Below are positions 28,685 through 37,078 of a DNA stretch of 38,973 nucleotides, piece after piece (the first letter of the stretch is position 1; each line of letters starts with the position of its first letter). The notes beneath the pieces are model-generated. The model was not told where the DNA came from. It made no database searches and worked only from the letters and a program-made list of their open reading frames with translations. The translations under genes were made by a program, and so were the position numbers. Source of the DNA: Pseudomonadota bacterium (GTDB taxonomy: Bacteria; Pseudomonadota; Gammaproteobacteria; JAKAQQ01); the NCBI GenBank assembly GCA_021828045.1, contig JAKATI010000007.1:1-38973 (forward strand), given 5' to 3'.

Positions 28685-29382
28685 GGGGTTGAGAGGCCGA
28701 ATGCGGTCGAGAGAAGTTCCCCCAGGCGATGGAGGTAGGTGGTGGCCAGGCCCGGGCGGAAATGGTCGGGGTCGGCGAGCCCCAAGGCCAAAAAGCCGAT
28801 CTCATGATGCGAGGGGCCGAGCGCAATGAGCGCGATTGAACGAAGGTCCGGGTGCTTGTCCCCGAACAAGGAAACACCCATCGCCTCGCCCAGCCGTCCG
28901 CAGTAGGGGTGTTCGGTATCCCAATCCTCAGGAAGGAGCTTGGCGGGTTTTTCAGGTGCAATCCGGAATCCGGCGATGGGCCGGGGTGGGCTGATCCAGA
29001 GGGTCCCGGCCACGGCGTCAACGGCGAGCATTTCCCGGAGGTGGCTCATCAGGGCGGGATCGGTGGTTGCGTTTTTCCGGGTCAGGAAATGGAGGGCAAC
29101 TTTGTGCAGGCGGTCGAAAAGCTGGTCATTGTGGCGTCCCGCCTCGAGAAAATCGTTGAGCCGGCGTTCCAGGCGCTGGTTCTGCCGGCGCAGGACCTCC
29201 ACCTGTCGTTCGATCAGGGAGACCGTCCCTTCAGGCTGTGCGTGGGGGATCCTGAGCTGGCTGAACAAGGCCGAATGTTCCTGGAAGAACTCCGGGTGGT
29301 CGGCGAGAAAGTCAAGAACCATTTGCGCGTTGGCGTTGGGTCGAGTGGTGGATTCAGGAGGAAGGGGGAATTTTTCGTTCAC
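28681..29382 (-). CDS. DUF484 family protein
   Basis: VLDFLADHPEFFQEHSALFSQLRIPHAQPEGTVSLIERQVEVLRRQNQRLERRLNDFLEAGRHND; GTG start at 29382 overlaps the dapF stop (GTGA). Confidence 0.93.
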   Translation of the reverse strand: MNEKFPLPPESTTRPNANAQMVLDFLADHPEFFQEHSALFSQLRIPHAQPEGTVSLIERQVEVLRRQNQRLERRLNDFLEAGRHNDQLFDRLHKVALHFLTRKNATTDPALMSHLREMLAVDAVAGTLWISPPRPIAGFRIAPEKPAKLLPEDWDTEHPYCGRLGEAMGVSLFGDKHPDLRSIALIALGPSHHEIGFLALGLADPDHFRPGLATTYLHRLGELLSTAFGLSTP

Positions 29383-30299
29383 AGGGAAAGGACTCCGGAA
29401 AAAACCCGGGTAGCCGGGCCCGTCATGTAAAGGGGATGGTTTTCGCCTTCCCATTCAATTTCGAGAATGCCACCCGAAAGATGCACGGAAACCACCGGAT
29501 CGACCCAGTCCATGAGACGGCTCCAGGCGACAGCTGCGCAGGCGCCGCTGCCGCAGGCGAGGGTTTCTCCGGCGCCCCGCTCATGCACGCGGAGACGGAG
29601 CTTCCCACGGTCCACAATCTCGATAAACCCGACGTTGGTCCGTTGCGGGCAGCGGGGATGGTGTTCGAGTGCCGGTCCGAGCTTGTTGACCGGTGTGGTG
29701 GAAAGACGCTGGACACGGAGCAGGAGGTGGGGGTTGCCCATTGAGACCGCACCGACCGTGAACTCCATTCCGCTGACATCGATCGGATAGCTCAGGGCGC
29801 GGGACGGGGCCACGAAGGGAATCTCGGCCGGCTCGAGCCGGGGTGTTCCCATGTCCACTCGGATCCGGTCCGGAGCCATGCACTGGGCACGATGCTTGCC
29901 CCCCGGTCCCTCGAATTCGAGGAGGGTCTGCTCGGGGATCCCGAGGTCATAGGCATAGCGCGCAAGACAGCGGAGGCCGTTTCCGCACTGTTCGGCCTCG
30001 CTGCCGTCCGCATTGAAGACCCGGTAACGGAAACGGTTTCCATCCAGGGGTTCGAGCAAAAGGACCTGGTCACAGCCCACCCCGAGCCTTCGGTCGGCAA
30101 TGGCCCGGATGTTCGCGGAGTCCGGCCGGAACGCCGGTTGGTCGATCACGACGAAATCGTTTCCCAGCCCCTGCATCTTGGTAAAACCAAGGGACCGATC
30201 CGCCGGTCGGGTCTCTGCCCTTGGGCCGCTCCCGACGACATCGACGCGGGGCATTTTGCCGCGGTCATCCGCGGTGGATCCGATGCGCATACCCTTCAT
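29379..30299 (-). CDS. dapF: Diaminopimelate epimerase
   Basis: FTKMQGLGNDFVVID, ADGSEAEQCGNGLRCLARY, SMGNPHLLL, ERGAGETLACGSGACAAV. The exact start is uncertain (30299, 30290 or 30254). Confidence 0.97.
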   Translation of the reverse strand: MKGMRIGSTADDRGKMPRVDVVGSGPRAETRPADRSLGFTKMQGLGNDFVVIDQPAFRPDSANIRAIADRRLGVGCDQVLLLEPLDGNRFRYRVFNADGSEAEQCGNGLRCLARYAYDLGIPEQTLLEFEGPGGKHRAQCMAPDRIRVDMGTPRLEPAEIPFVAPSRALSYPIDVSGMEFTVGAVSMGNPHLLLRVQRLSTTPVNKLGPALEHHPRCPQRTNVGFIEIVDRGKLRLRVHERGAGETLACGSGACAAVAWSRLMDWVDPVVSVHLSGGILEIEWEGENHPLYMTGPATRVFSGVLSL

Positions 30300-30330
30300 T
30301 ATATGCGGTGTGCCGGATCCCGGTTCTGCC

Positions 30331-30336
30331 TATAAT
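30331..30336 (+). promoter_or_regulatory. -10 element for CBS gene
   Basis: Consensus TATAAT 30 nt upstream of ATG 30366. Confidence 0.45.
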
Positions 30337-30365
30337 CGGCGGAAACCCGGCCGGAGGGGAAGGCC

Positions 30366-30800
30366 ATGATACAGGTACGTCATCTGCTGGAAAAAAAGGG
30401 GGCCCAGGTATTTTCGGTGGGTCCGGAAGACAGTGTGTACCAGGCACTCGAGTCGCTGGCGCGCCACGATATCGGAGCCTTGGCCGTCGTGGAGTCCGGC
30501 CGGCTGGTCGGGATCTTCTCGGAGCGGGATTATGCCCGCAAGGTGGTGCTCCAGGGGCTGACCTCGAAGACGACCCGGGTGCGGGCTCTCATGAGTCCCA
30601 ATCCGGTCACCGCCGCGCTCGAAACCTCGATTGCCGACTGCATGCGGCTCATGACCGAACATCGGATCCGCCACCTGCCGATCCTGGAGGCCGGGCAGCT
30701 TGTCGGGCTTGTGAGCATCGGGGACATCGTGAAGGGACTTTTGGCCGAGCAGGAGGCGCTCATCGGGGATCTGCGCGACTACATCGGAGGGAAAAGCTGA
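30366..30800 (+). CDS. CBS-domain protein (tandem CBS pair)
   Basis: DSVYQALESLARHDIGALAVVESGRLVGIFSERDYARKV and MTEHRIRHLPILEAGQLVGLVSIGDIVKGLL. Confidence 0.93.
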   Translation: MIQVRHLLEKKGAQVFSVGPEDSVYQALESLARHDIGALAVVESGRLVGIFSERDYARKVVLQGLTSKTTRVRALMSPNPVTAALETSIADCMRLMTEHRIRHLPILEAGQLVGLVSIGDIVKGLLAEQEALIGDLRDYIGGKS

Positions 30801-30810
30801 CGAGACGCCT

Positions 30811-31563
30811 TCAGGGAGCCCGTCCGGTCGTTGCCTGGGCCGGGTCGAGCGGGATCAGCGGGTAGAGGGCGTGGAGAAGGCGGGCAGTCGAGACCAAGGA
30901 TCCGCTCTCAAAGATCCGCCTGAGGTGGCCACCCGGCCCGTAGATTTCGAGTGGATCCTCATGGCTCGGGTTGGAGTGGATGCCGTGGGGATTGAGTGGG
31001 TTGTGCCAGCGAAGTTCGGGGATCGCTCCCGGGTGGGTGGAGGCCGGGACCCGGCCGAACCAGACGTGGAATCCCTCCTTGACCACCTGGTCGAGGAGGG
31101 GAGGCGGTCCGGTCAGAAACTCCCAGAGAAGGTCTTTTGGCTTCCAGCCGAAAATCTTCTGGAAGCGGGCCAGGGTCGAGGGACCGGCCGATTTCGGATC
31201 CAGGTTGAAGGAGAGCAGAACGACCCGGTCGGCCCAGCCACTCGCCCGGATGGCATCCGCGTACTCGACGTAGTGATGGGCAATCAGGGGGCATTCTTCG
31301 CGACAGTAAGGGGAGATAAAGCTCACCACCTGGATGCGTCCCCTGAGCGAAGTTGAGGAAATGCGCCCACCCTGCTGGTTGGTCAGTGTGAAGATCGGTT
31401 CGAGCGGGGCCGGAGCGGCTTTCTCGCGCGGTTGCGCAGATTGTCCAAGCAGGATCAGGAAGACGAGCCCGACCAAGAGCCCCCCCAGGGCCATGCCGAT
31501 CCAGAGAATGCGGAAGGGGGTGAGCTGGAAATAGCGACGGGTCGGAGAGGCGGGAGCAGGCAT
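30811..31563 (-). CDS. SCO1/SenC-like membrane-anchored thioredoxin-fold protein
   Basis: N-terminal TM; FTLTNQQGGRISSTSLRGRIQVVSFISPYCREECPLIAHHY (CxxxCP), distal His in HEDPLEIYGPGGHLRRIF. Confidence 0.78.
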   Translation of the reverse strand: MPAPASPTRRYFQLTPFRILWIGMALGGLLVGLVFLILLGQSAQPREKAAPAPLEPIFTLTNQQGGRISSTSLRGRIQVVSFISPYCREECPLIAHHYVEYADAIRASGWADRVVLLSFNLDPKSAGPSTLARFQKIFGWKPKDLLWEFLTGPPPLLDQVVKEGFHVWFGRVPASTHPGAIPELRWHNPLNPHGIHSNPSHEDPLEIYGPGGHLRRIFESGSLVSTARLLHALYPLIPLDPAQATTGRAP

Positions 31564-31598
31564 GGGTGGTCGGCGAACGGTGCACGTGCAAGGTGATT

Positions 31599-33350
31599 TT
31601 ACAGCTTGTCATGGATCCTCACAGGCTCTATGCCTCGGGAGACGGCGAGGGCCGAAGCGGTGACGAAAACAATCCAGTTCACGACGAAGGTATGGATCCA
31701 GAGGGTCTCCGTGAAACCAAATAGGGAGAATCCCAAGACAAAAAGCTCCATGAAGACGCGAAGTTCATATGGCCCCGGATGTTCCGGCCCACGGCCGATT
31801 CGCACTAACGCGTAGTAGAACCAGAGAAGGGCGGCCAGGCCCAAAAGACCTTCGGTGGCGAGCTGGTTGAAAAAATCGTTGTGCGCATGCTGGTAACCCC
31901 AGACCACAGGAGGAACCTGCCCGTCCCGGATCCGCCAGGCTGCATCGGATTCGAAGGATCCTGTTCCTGCTCCCAACCACGGATGTTTCAGGAAAATCAA
32001 AAAGGCGGTTCTCCAGAGTGCGAGCCGGTTGCCGATCGAGTTGCCCCCCGGGTCGTAGCTGAACTCCCAAGGATAGGTGGTCACCGGAATGAAGTTCAGT
32101 GTCCAGCCGGGATGAAGGTAGAAGGTAAGCGGGGCGAAGCGGCCGGCATCTCCGATGGCCGAATAAAGTCGAAACCTGCGGCCCTGGATCTTTTCAACCG
32201 GGCCTTTCTGGCCTATCTGAAACAGGGCCTGGCCCCGGGCCCAGACTTGGGCTTCATGGAAGCCGGGCCGCCGGGACGTGGTATTGACCCAGATGCTCAG
32301 CCAGTCGGTTGAATACCGGACATGGGCACGAAATGCCATGTGACCCGTGCACCCGGTGGGCACCTGAGACGCGGGCAGCCGGACCAGCTTCAGATCGCCA
32401 CGGTCCAGGGGTGGCGCGGTCTCCGTGTACTGTCGGAGCCGAACCAGTCCCGTTTCCCGGTTGAGACAGCCAAGCCGGGGAGGAATACTTTCCCAAAGGG
32501 GAAGCATTTCATCGTGAACCGAGATCCATGTCTGCCTCACAGCGCGGATCACGCGCGTTCGGATGGGTGAGGGAGGGATCAGGCAGAGGGCAGTCAGACC
32601 GGCAGCGAGGAAGGTGACCCCGAGGTACCAGCGTCCCTTGTGCCGGATCCCGGTGCAGCGGGCATAAGCGCGGGTGCCCACGAAAAGGAAGGGAAGAATG
32701 GCGATCCAGGCCCCCCGGGTGCCGGAGGCAAAGGCTGCCAGGATGCCCGAGATCAGGCTCGCAAGGGCCAAGCCACCCCACAGGAGCTTGGTCCGGAAGG
32801 GCAGATGACGATCCTTGGGAAGAAGCAACCAGGCTCCGGAGGCGCCCGCCAGGAGGGCCAAGTCACCGAAGACGATCGCGATCCCGGTCACCCCGCGAAC
32901 CCGGTGCCCCGGCGCATGCACACCGAGGCTCCAGAGGCTATAGACGAACGCGACCCCGGCGGCAAGTCCCAGGATGATCCCGAGTTGCTTTCGGGACAAG
33001 GCGAGACGCCTCACGACGAGATAGACGGGCAGGAAAAGCAGGATCCGGAGCTCGCGTCCCAGGACATGGAACCCCACTTCAGTTTCCCGGCCCAGTGCGA
33101 AACAGGTGACGGTGGCGAAGCCGAGCAGGAATGTTGCCCCGGCGATCCATCTTTCGTCGCGATCCAGGCGCGCCCAAAAACCGTTCCAGAGACCGTCCGC
33201 CAGGCCGATCAAACCCCCCAGGAAAAGGCTCACGCTCAAAAGATCGGGAACGATGAGCCCGACCGAAAGGGTCATCCCGAGCAAGCTGATCCCGATCAAG
33301 CGGAGCGGGGGGATCCTGCCCGGGGAAGGGCCATGATTTGCCCCGGTCAT
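31599..33350 (-). CDS. O-antigen ligase / Wzy-like polymerase, multi-TM
   Basis: Multiple TM segments, GNSIGNRLALWRTAFLIFLKHPWLGAGTGSFE...YQHAHNDFFNQLATEGLLGLAALLWFYYAL (Wzy_C motif). Start MTGANHG at 33350. Confidence 0.9.
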   Translation of the reverse strand: MTGANHGPSPGRIPPLRLIGISLLGMTLSVGLIVPDLLSVSLFLGGLIGLADGLWNGFWARLDRDERWIAGATFLLGFATVTCFALGRETEVGFHVLGRELRILLFLPVYLVVRRLALSRKQLGIILGLAAGVAFVYSLWSLGVHAPGHRVRGVTGIAIVFGDLALLAGASGAWLLLPKDRHLPFRTKLLWGGLALASLISGILAAFASGTRGAWIAILPFLFVGTRAYARCTGIRHKGRWYLGVTFLAAGLTALCLIPPSPIRTRVIRAVRQTWISVHDEMLPLWESIPPRLGCLNRETGLVRLRQYTETAPPLDRGDLKLVRLPASQVPTGCTGHMAFRAHVRYSTDWLSIWVNTTSRRPGFHEAQVWARGQALFQIGQKGPVEKIQGRRFRLYSAIGDAGRFAPLTFYLHPGWTLNFIPVTTYPWEFSYDPGGNSIGNRLALWRTAFLIFLKHPWLGAGTGSFESDAAWRIRDGQVPPVVWGYQHAHNDFFNQLATEGLLGLAALLWFYYALVRIGRGPEHPGPYELRVFMELFVLGFSLFGFTETLWIHTFVVNWIVFVTASALAVSRGIEPVRIHDKL

Positions 33351-33483
33351 CTTGTGGGCGGAAGGACGGTCCGGATCATGAGGGAATTCCGTTGGGGTCG
33401 CGGAGACGATTCTAGCGGGACAGTAAAAGGGATGCTGACTTGGGGCATAATGACCCGCAGTCGATTCGGGTTGGGGCCATTTT

Positions 33484-34626
33484 GTGAAACGAGGGGAGGG
33501 AGAGCAGAACACCTCAGGCCCAACTAGCCCGGATGCCGTTACCGCATACTGGCAGCAAGCCCGTAAGGTTGTGGTCACCGGTTGTTGTGGGACGTTGGGA
33601 CGACGGCTGGTCCGGCACCTCCTCTTGGATCCGGTCCAAGCCTTTCGGGGCACTGTTTTGGGTCTCGACAACAATGAGGATGGGATTTTCCGGATGGAAG
33701 CCCGCTGGATGGACGAACCGCGGGCCCGTTTCCTTCTGGGCGATATCCGGGACCAATCTTCACTGAGACGTCTTTTCGCAGGCGCTGACACGGTTTTGCA
33801 CTGTGCGGCCTACAAACACGTCTATCAATGCGAGAAGGCGCCTTTTGAGGCGATGCGGACGAATATCCTGGGAGTCGAGTCCGTGATCCAGGCCGCCTCC
33901 GAGGTCGGTGTTTCCCGTGTGCTCTTCACGAGTTCGGACAAGGCGGTCAATCCGACCAACGTCATGGGAACCTCGAAGCTCATGGGCGAGCGCCTCATCA
34001 CCGCCGCCAATGCCAATGGCGGGGGCGCGGTATTTGCCTCCACCCGGTTTGGCAATGTCCTGGGATCCCGGGGTTCGGTCACGGAAATTTTTGCCAGCCA
34101 GATTGCCCGCGGTGGACCCCTCACACTGACCAGCCGGGAGATGACCCGTTTTGTCATGAGCATCGACGAGGCGGTCCGGCTGGTGCTGAGTTCTGTACCC
34201 CTGGCGCGGGGCGGTGAGGTTTTCATCACGAAAATGCCCGTAGTGGCGATCGAGGATCTGGCACGGGTCATGATCCAGGCACTGGCTCCCGGTCAGGGGT
34301 ACCCTCCCGAGTCCATCGAGGTGATTGAAACGGGTCCCCGGCCCGGCGAGAAACTCATGGAAGAACTCATGACCGAATCGGAGACGATGCGAACCTGCGA
34401 ACTTCGGGACTTCTTCGTGGTTCTTCCGGCATTCCGTCCGCTCTATCAAGGAATTGTCTATGACTATCCCCAGGTCATCCGTCACCGCGTGGATCGCCCC
34501 TATGTCTCCCGGGATGAGCCCCGTCTTGATCCCGGAGCCCTGCACCGGCTGCTGGAGGAGATCGGACTGATCCCCGCCCCGCTCCCCCGGCAGGATACCC
34601 CGGAGGGGAAGCCATGCGCATCCTGA
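33484..34626 (+). CDS. Polysaccharide SDR (CapD/UDP-GlcNAc 4,6-dehydratase-like)
   Basis: VVVTGCCGTLGRRLVRHLL, LHCAAYKHVYQCEKAPFEAMRTNILG, FTSSDKAVNPTNVMGTSKLMGER, FASTRFGNVLGSRGSVTEIF, MTRFVMSIDEAV. Confidence 0.92.
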   Translation: MKRGEGEQNTSGPTSPDAVTAYWQQARKVVVTGCCGTLGRRLVRHLLLDPVQAFRGTVLGLDNNEDGIFRMEARWMDEPRARFLLGDIRDQSSLRRLFAGADTVLHCAAYKHVYQCEKAPFEAMRTNILGVESVIQAASEVGVSRVLFTSSDKAVNPTNVMGTSKLMGERLITAANANGGGAVFASTRFGNVLGSRGSVTEIFASQIARGGPLTLTSREMTRFVMSIDEAVRLVLSSVPLARGGEVFITKMPVVAIEDLARVMIQALAPGQGYPPESIEVIETGPRPGEKLMEELMTESETMRTCELRDFFVVLPAFRPLYQGIVYDYPQVIRHRVDRPYVSRDEPRLDPGALHRLLEEIGLIPAPLPRQDTPEGKPCAS

Positions 34627-35759
34627 TTCTCGGAGGGGATGGCTACCTCGGCTGGCCGACCGCCATGCATTTTGCAGCCCGTGGACATGGGGTCACAGTG
34701 ATCGACAACTACCTCCGTCGCACATTGGCCCTGCAGACGCGGTCCGAACCCCTGATCGACGCTCCGGACCTTGAGCAGCGCGCGGAAATCTTTCGCCAGG
34801 TGACCGGGTGCGGAGTGGAGGTGCGGATCGGCGACTGCGCGGACTATCCCTTTCTCGAATCGATTTTTCGAGAGACGCAGCCTGAGGTGGTGATCCATTA
34901 TGCAGAGCAGCCTTCGGCCCCCTATTCCATGCGGGGATATGCCGAGGCCTCGCTCACGCTACGCAACAATCTCGCCACGACGCTGAATGTGGTCTGGGCC
35001 ATACGGGAGGCTGCCCCATCGTGCCATTTGATCAAGCTCGGGACCATGGGTGAATACGGGACTCCCGCCATCGAGATCGAGGAGGGCTGGATCGAGATCG
35101 AACACAAGGGGCGTCGGGATCGCTTTCTCTACCCGCGGCAGGCGGGGAGCCTCTATCACACCACGAAAATCATGGATACGGACTTGATCTGGTTTTATGT
35201 CCGGATGTGGAATCTCCAGGCGACGGATCTCATGCAGGGACCGGTCTATGGACTGTCGATGCCGGAAGCGGATCGGGACGAGCGCTTGCTTCCGAATTTC
35301 CATTATGACGACTTGTTCGGAACCCTCGTCAACCGGTTCCTGGTTCAGGCAGTCGCGGGAATTCCCTTGACCGTTTACGGCCGGGGTGGACAGACCCGGG
35401 GCTATCTCAACCTCCTGGACACACTCCAATGCGTCGAACTGGCTGCAACCCACCCGCCCGGGGAGGGTCAGCTCCGCATCCTCAACCAGTTTACGGAATG
35501 TTTCACGGTCAATGAGCTGGCTGCCTGGGTCCAGCGGGCCGGACAGTCGTTGGGACTTCGGGTCGAAATCCAGCACCTCAAGAATCCCCGCAAGGAAGCG
35601 GAAGAGCATTTCTATAAGCCGGCGCACAGTGGCCTGCTCGAACTGGGGCTCAGGCCGCACCCGATCTCCGAGGAGATCCTCTGCGGCATGCTGGAACGGA
35701 TCCTGCCCTATAAAAACCGGATTGACAGCGAGCGGATCTATCCCCGTGTCCGCTGGTGA
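34614..35759 (+). CDS. SQD1/SqdB-like NAD-dependent nucleotide-sugar enzyme (UDP-sulfoquinovose synthase-related)
   Basis: MRILILGGDGYLGWPTAMHFAARGHGVTVIDNYLRR, HYAEQPSAPYSM, HLIKLGTMGEYGTPAIEIEEGWIEIEHKGRRD, YPRQAGSLYHTTKIMD, WNLQATDLMQGPVYG. Confidence 0.85.
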   Translation: MRILILGGDGYLGWPTAMHFAARGHGVTVIDNYLRRTLALQTRSEPLIDAPDLEQRAEIFRQVTGCGVEVRIGDCADYPFLESIFRETQPEVVIHYAEQPSAPYSMRGYAEASLTLRNNLATTLNVVWAIREAAPSCHLIKLGTMGEYGTPAIEIEEGWIEIEHKGRRDRFLYPRQAGSLYHTTKIMDTDLIWFYVRMWNLQATDLMQGPVYGLSMPEADRDERLLPNFHYDDLFGTLVNRFLVQAVAGIPLTVYGRGGQTRGYLNLLDTLQCVELAATHPPGEGQLRILNQFTECFTVNELAAWVQRAGQSLGLRVEIQHLKNPRKEAEEHFYKPAHSGLLELGLRPHPISEEILCGMLERILPYKNRIDSERIYPRVRW

Positions 35760-37071
35760 GACTGTCCGGGCCGGGCCGGGTCCCCGGTTTCACCAGGGAT
35801 CCTTGTGGGTCCGGGCCGTGGTCTATGCATTGACCGTGGCGCTTTGTGTGCCTGCGAAGCTCCTGGAACCCATGGCGGTGGCAGGGCACCCGCTTCTCGT
35901 TCCGCTCTTGACCTTGGGGATGGCCTTGGCCTGGGTGCTGGGGCGGAACGGACGGATGCCGGCCATCGGGGGAAACCTGAGCCTCCTTTGGTTGTCCCTG
36001 TCCGTGTTTTTCGGGCTGGTCCTGGTTTCCTCCTGGGTCTCGCCGGATCGGTCCACCTCCCTGTCCCTTTGTGGCGCCTACCTTGCCCGTCTCGTCCTGT
36101 TTTTCGTTCTGGTCCAGATCTGTGTGGATGACCCGGGTCTCGAGAGAAACCTGGCAAGGCTGTTTCCGATTGCCTTGGCCGTCCTCGCCCTCCTGATGGT
36201 GAGTGGAAGCCTTGAGTCCCTGGGCCATGTGACCTGGGTGGGTGATCTCACGCATGGCTTCATTCTCCGGGCGAGTGCCGGAATCGGTGATCCCAACCTC
36301 ACGGCCTTCGCGTTCAACATCGGTCTCGCCCTGGCGTTGGCCTGGTTTGCCGGCGAACGGAGAGCCGCCCGCAAAGTTCTCGCCCTTCTCGTCTCGTTGG
36401 TGCTGGTCTGGGGCATTGGCCGGACGGTTTCCATCGGAGGACTGATCGGGCTTCTCGTGGTTCTGGTGTTGAGTGCCTGGTTTCTGTTTCCCAAGGCAGG
36501 AAGACGGGGCGGAACTCTCATGGCTCTCACCCTGGGCCTTTTCTCGATCATCGTGCTGGCCGCCGGTGGAGTCTATCTCGAACGGATCCACACCCAGGTC
36601 ATCCGCTCGGAGCACTCCATCGGTGCAGTCGGGTCCGAGCGATTGAACCTTGCACTCGGCGGAATCGCGATGGCCGCATCCCATCCCCTTTGGGGGGTGG
36701 GTCTGGCCAACATCAATGCCGATATGCCTCCTTACCTTCCCTTTCCGATTTCCGACCCCAACCAGGGTCCCCACGACCTCTGGCTCGCGGTTCCTGATGA
36801 GAGCGGCATCCCTTCCCTCTTGGCACTCACTGTAGCCGGGGGGATCATTTTCTGGCTGGGCTGGCGCGCCCACTCCCGCCTGCGCGCCTCGCCGGACCGC
36901 GAGTCCTACTTCCGTCATACGGGCCTTTGGGTCGCGACACTGGCCTGTGCCGTGCAGTCCCTTGCGCTCGGTACCCAGCGTGACCGTTTCTTCTGGTTTC
37001 TGCTGGCTTTGTTGGTAGCTTCCGCTTGGCAGACGCTTGCCCTGCTGCGCGCCCCTGTTCCCGGCAACTGA
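35746..37071 (+). CDS. O-antigen ligase / Wzy-like polymerase (second copy)
   Basis: About 10 hydrophobic segments; SASAGIGDPNLTA-like region, SERLNLALGGIAMAASHPLWGVGLANINADMPPY...GPHDLWLAVPDESGIPSLLALTVAGGIIFW. GTG 35746 start overlaps the upstream stop. Confidence 0.82.
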   Translation: MSAGETVRAGPGPRFHQGSLWVRAVVYALTVALCVPAKLLEPMAVAGHPLLVPLLTLGMALAWVLGRNGRMPAIGGNLSLLWLSLSVFFGLVLVSSWVSPDRSTSLSLCGAYLARLVLFFVLVQICVDDPGLERNLARLFPIALAVLALLMVSGSLESLGHVTWVGDLTHGFILRASAGIGDPNLTAFAFNIGLALALAWFAGERRAARKVLALLVSLVLVWGIGRTVSIGGLIGLLVVLVLSAWFLFPKAGRRGGTLMALTLGLFSIIVLAAGGVYLERIHTQVIRSEHSIGAVGSERLNLALGGIAMAASHPLWGVGLANINADMPPYLPFPISDPNQGPHDLWLAVPDESGIPSLLALTVAGGIIFWLGWRAHSRLRASPDRESYFRHTGLWVATLACAVQSLALGTQRDRFFWFLLALLVASAWQTLALLRAPVPGN

Positions 37072-37078
37072 CCGGCCC

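Noticed and set aside
30310-32655. 16-bp repeat TGTGCCGGATCCCGGT near 30310 and 32640
   Set aside because: Only two copies, centred on a common GC-rich palindrome (GGATCC), one inside a coding region; likely chance.
33351-33791. N-terminal extension of the Wzy/ligase ORF 31599-33791
   Set aside because: Arg/Ser/Pro-rich read-through antisense to the CapD-like gene; TM protein starts at 33350.
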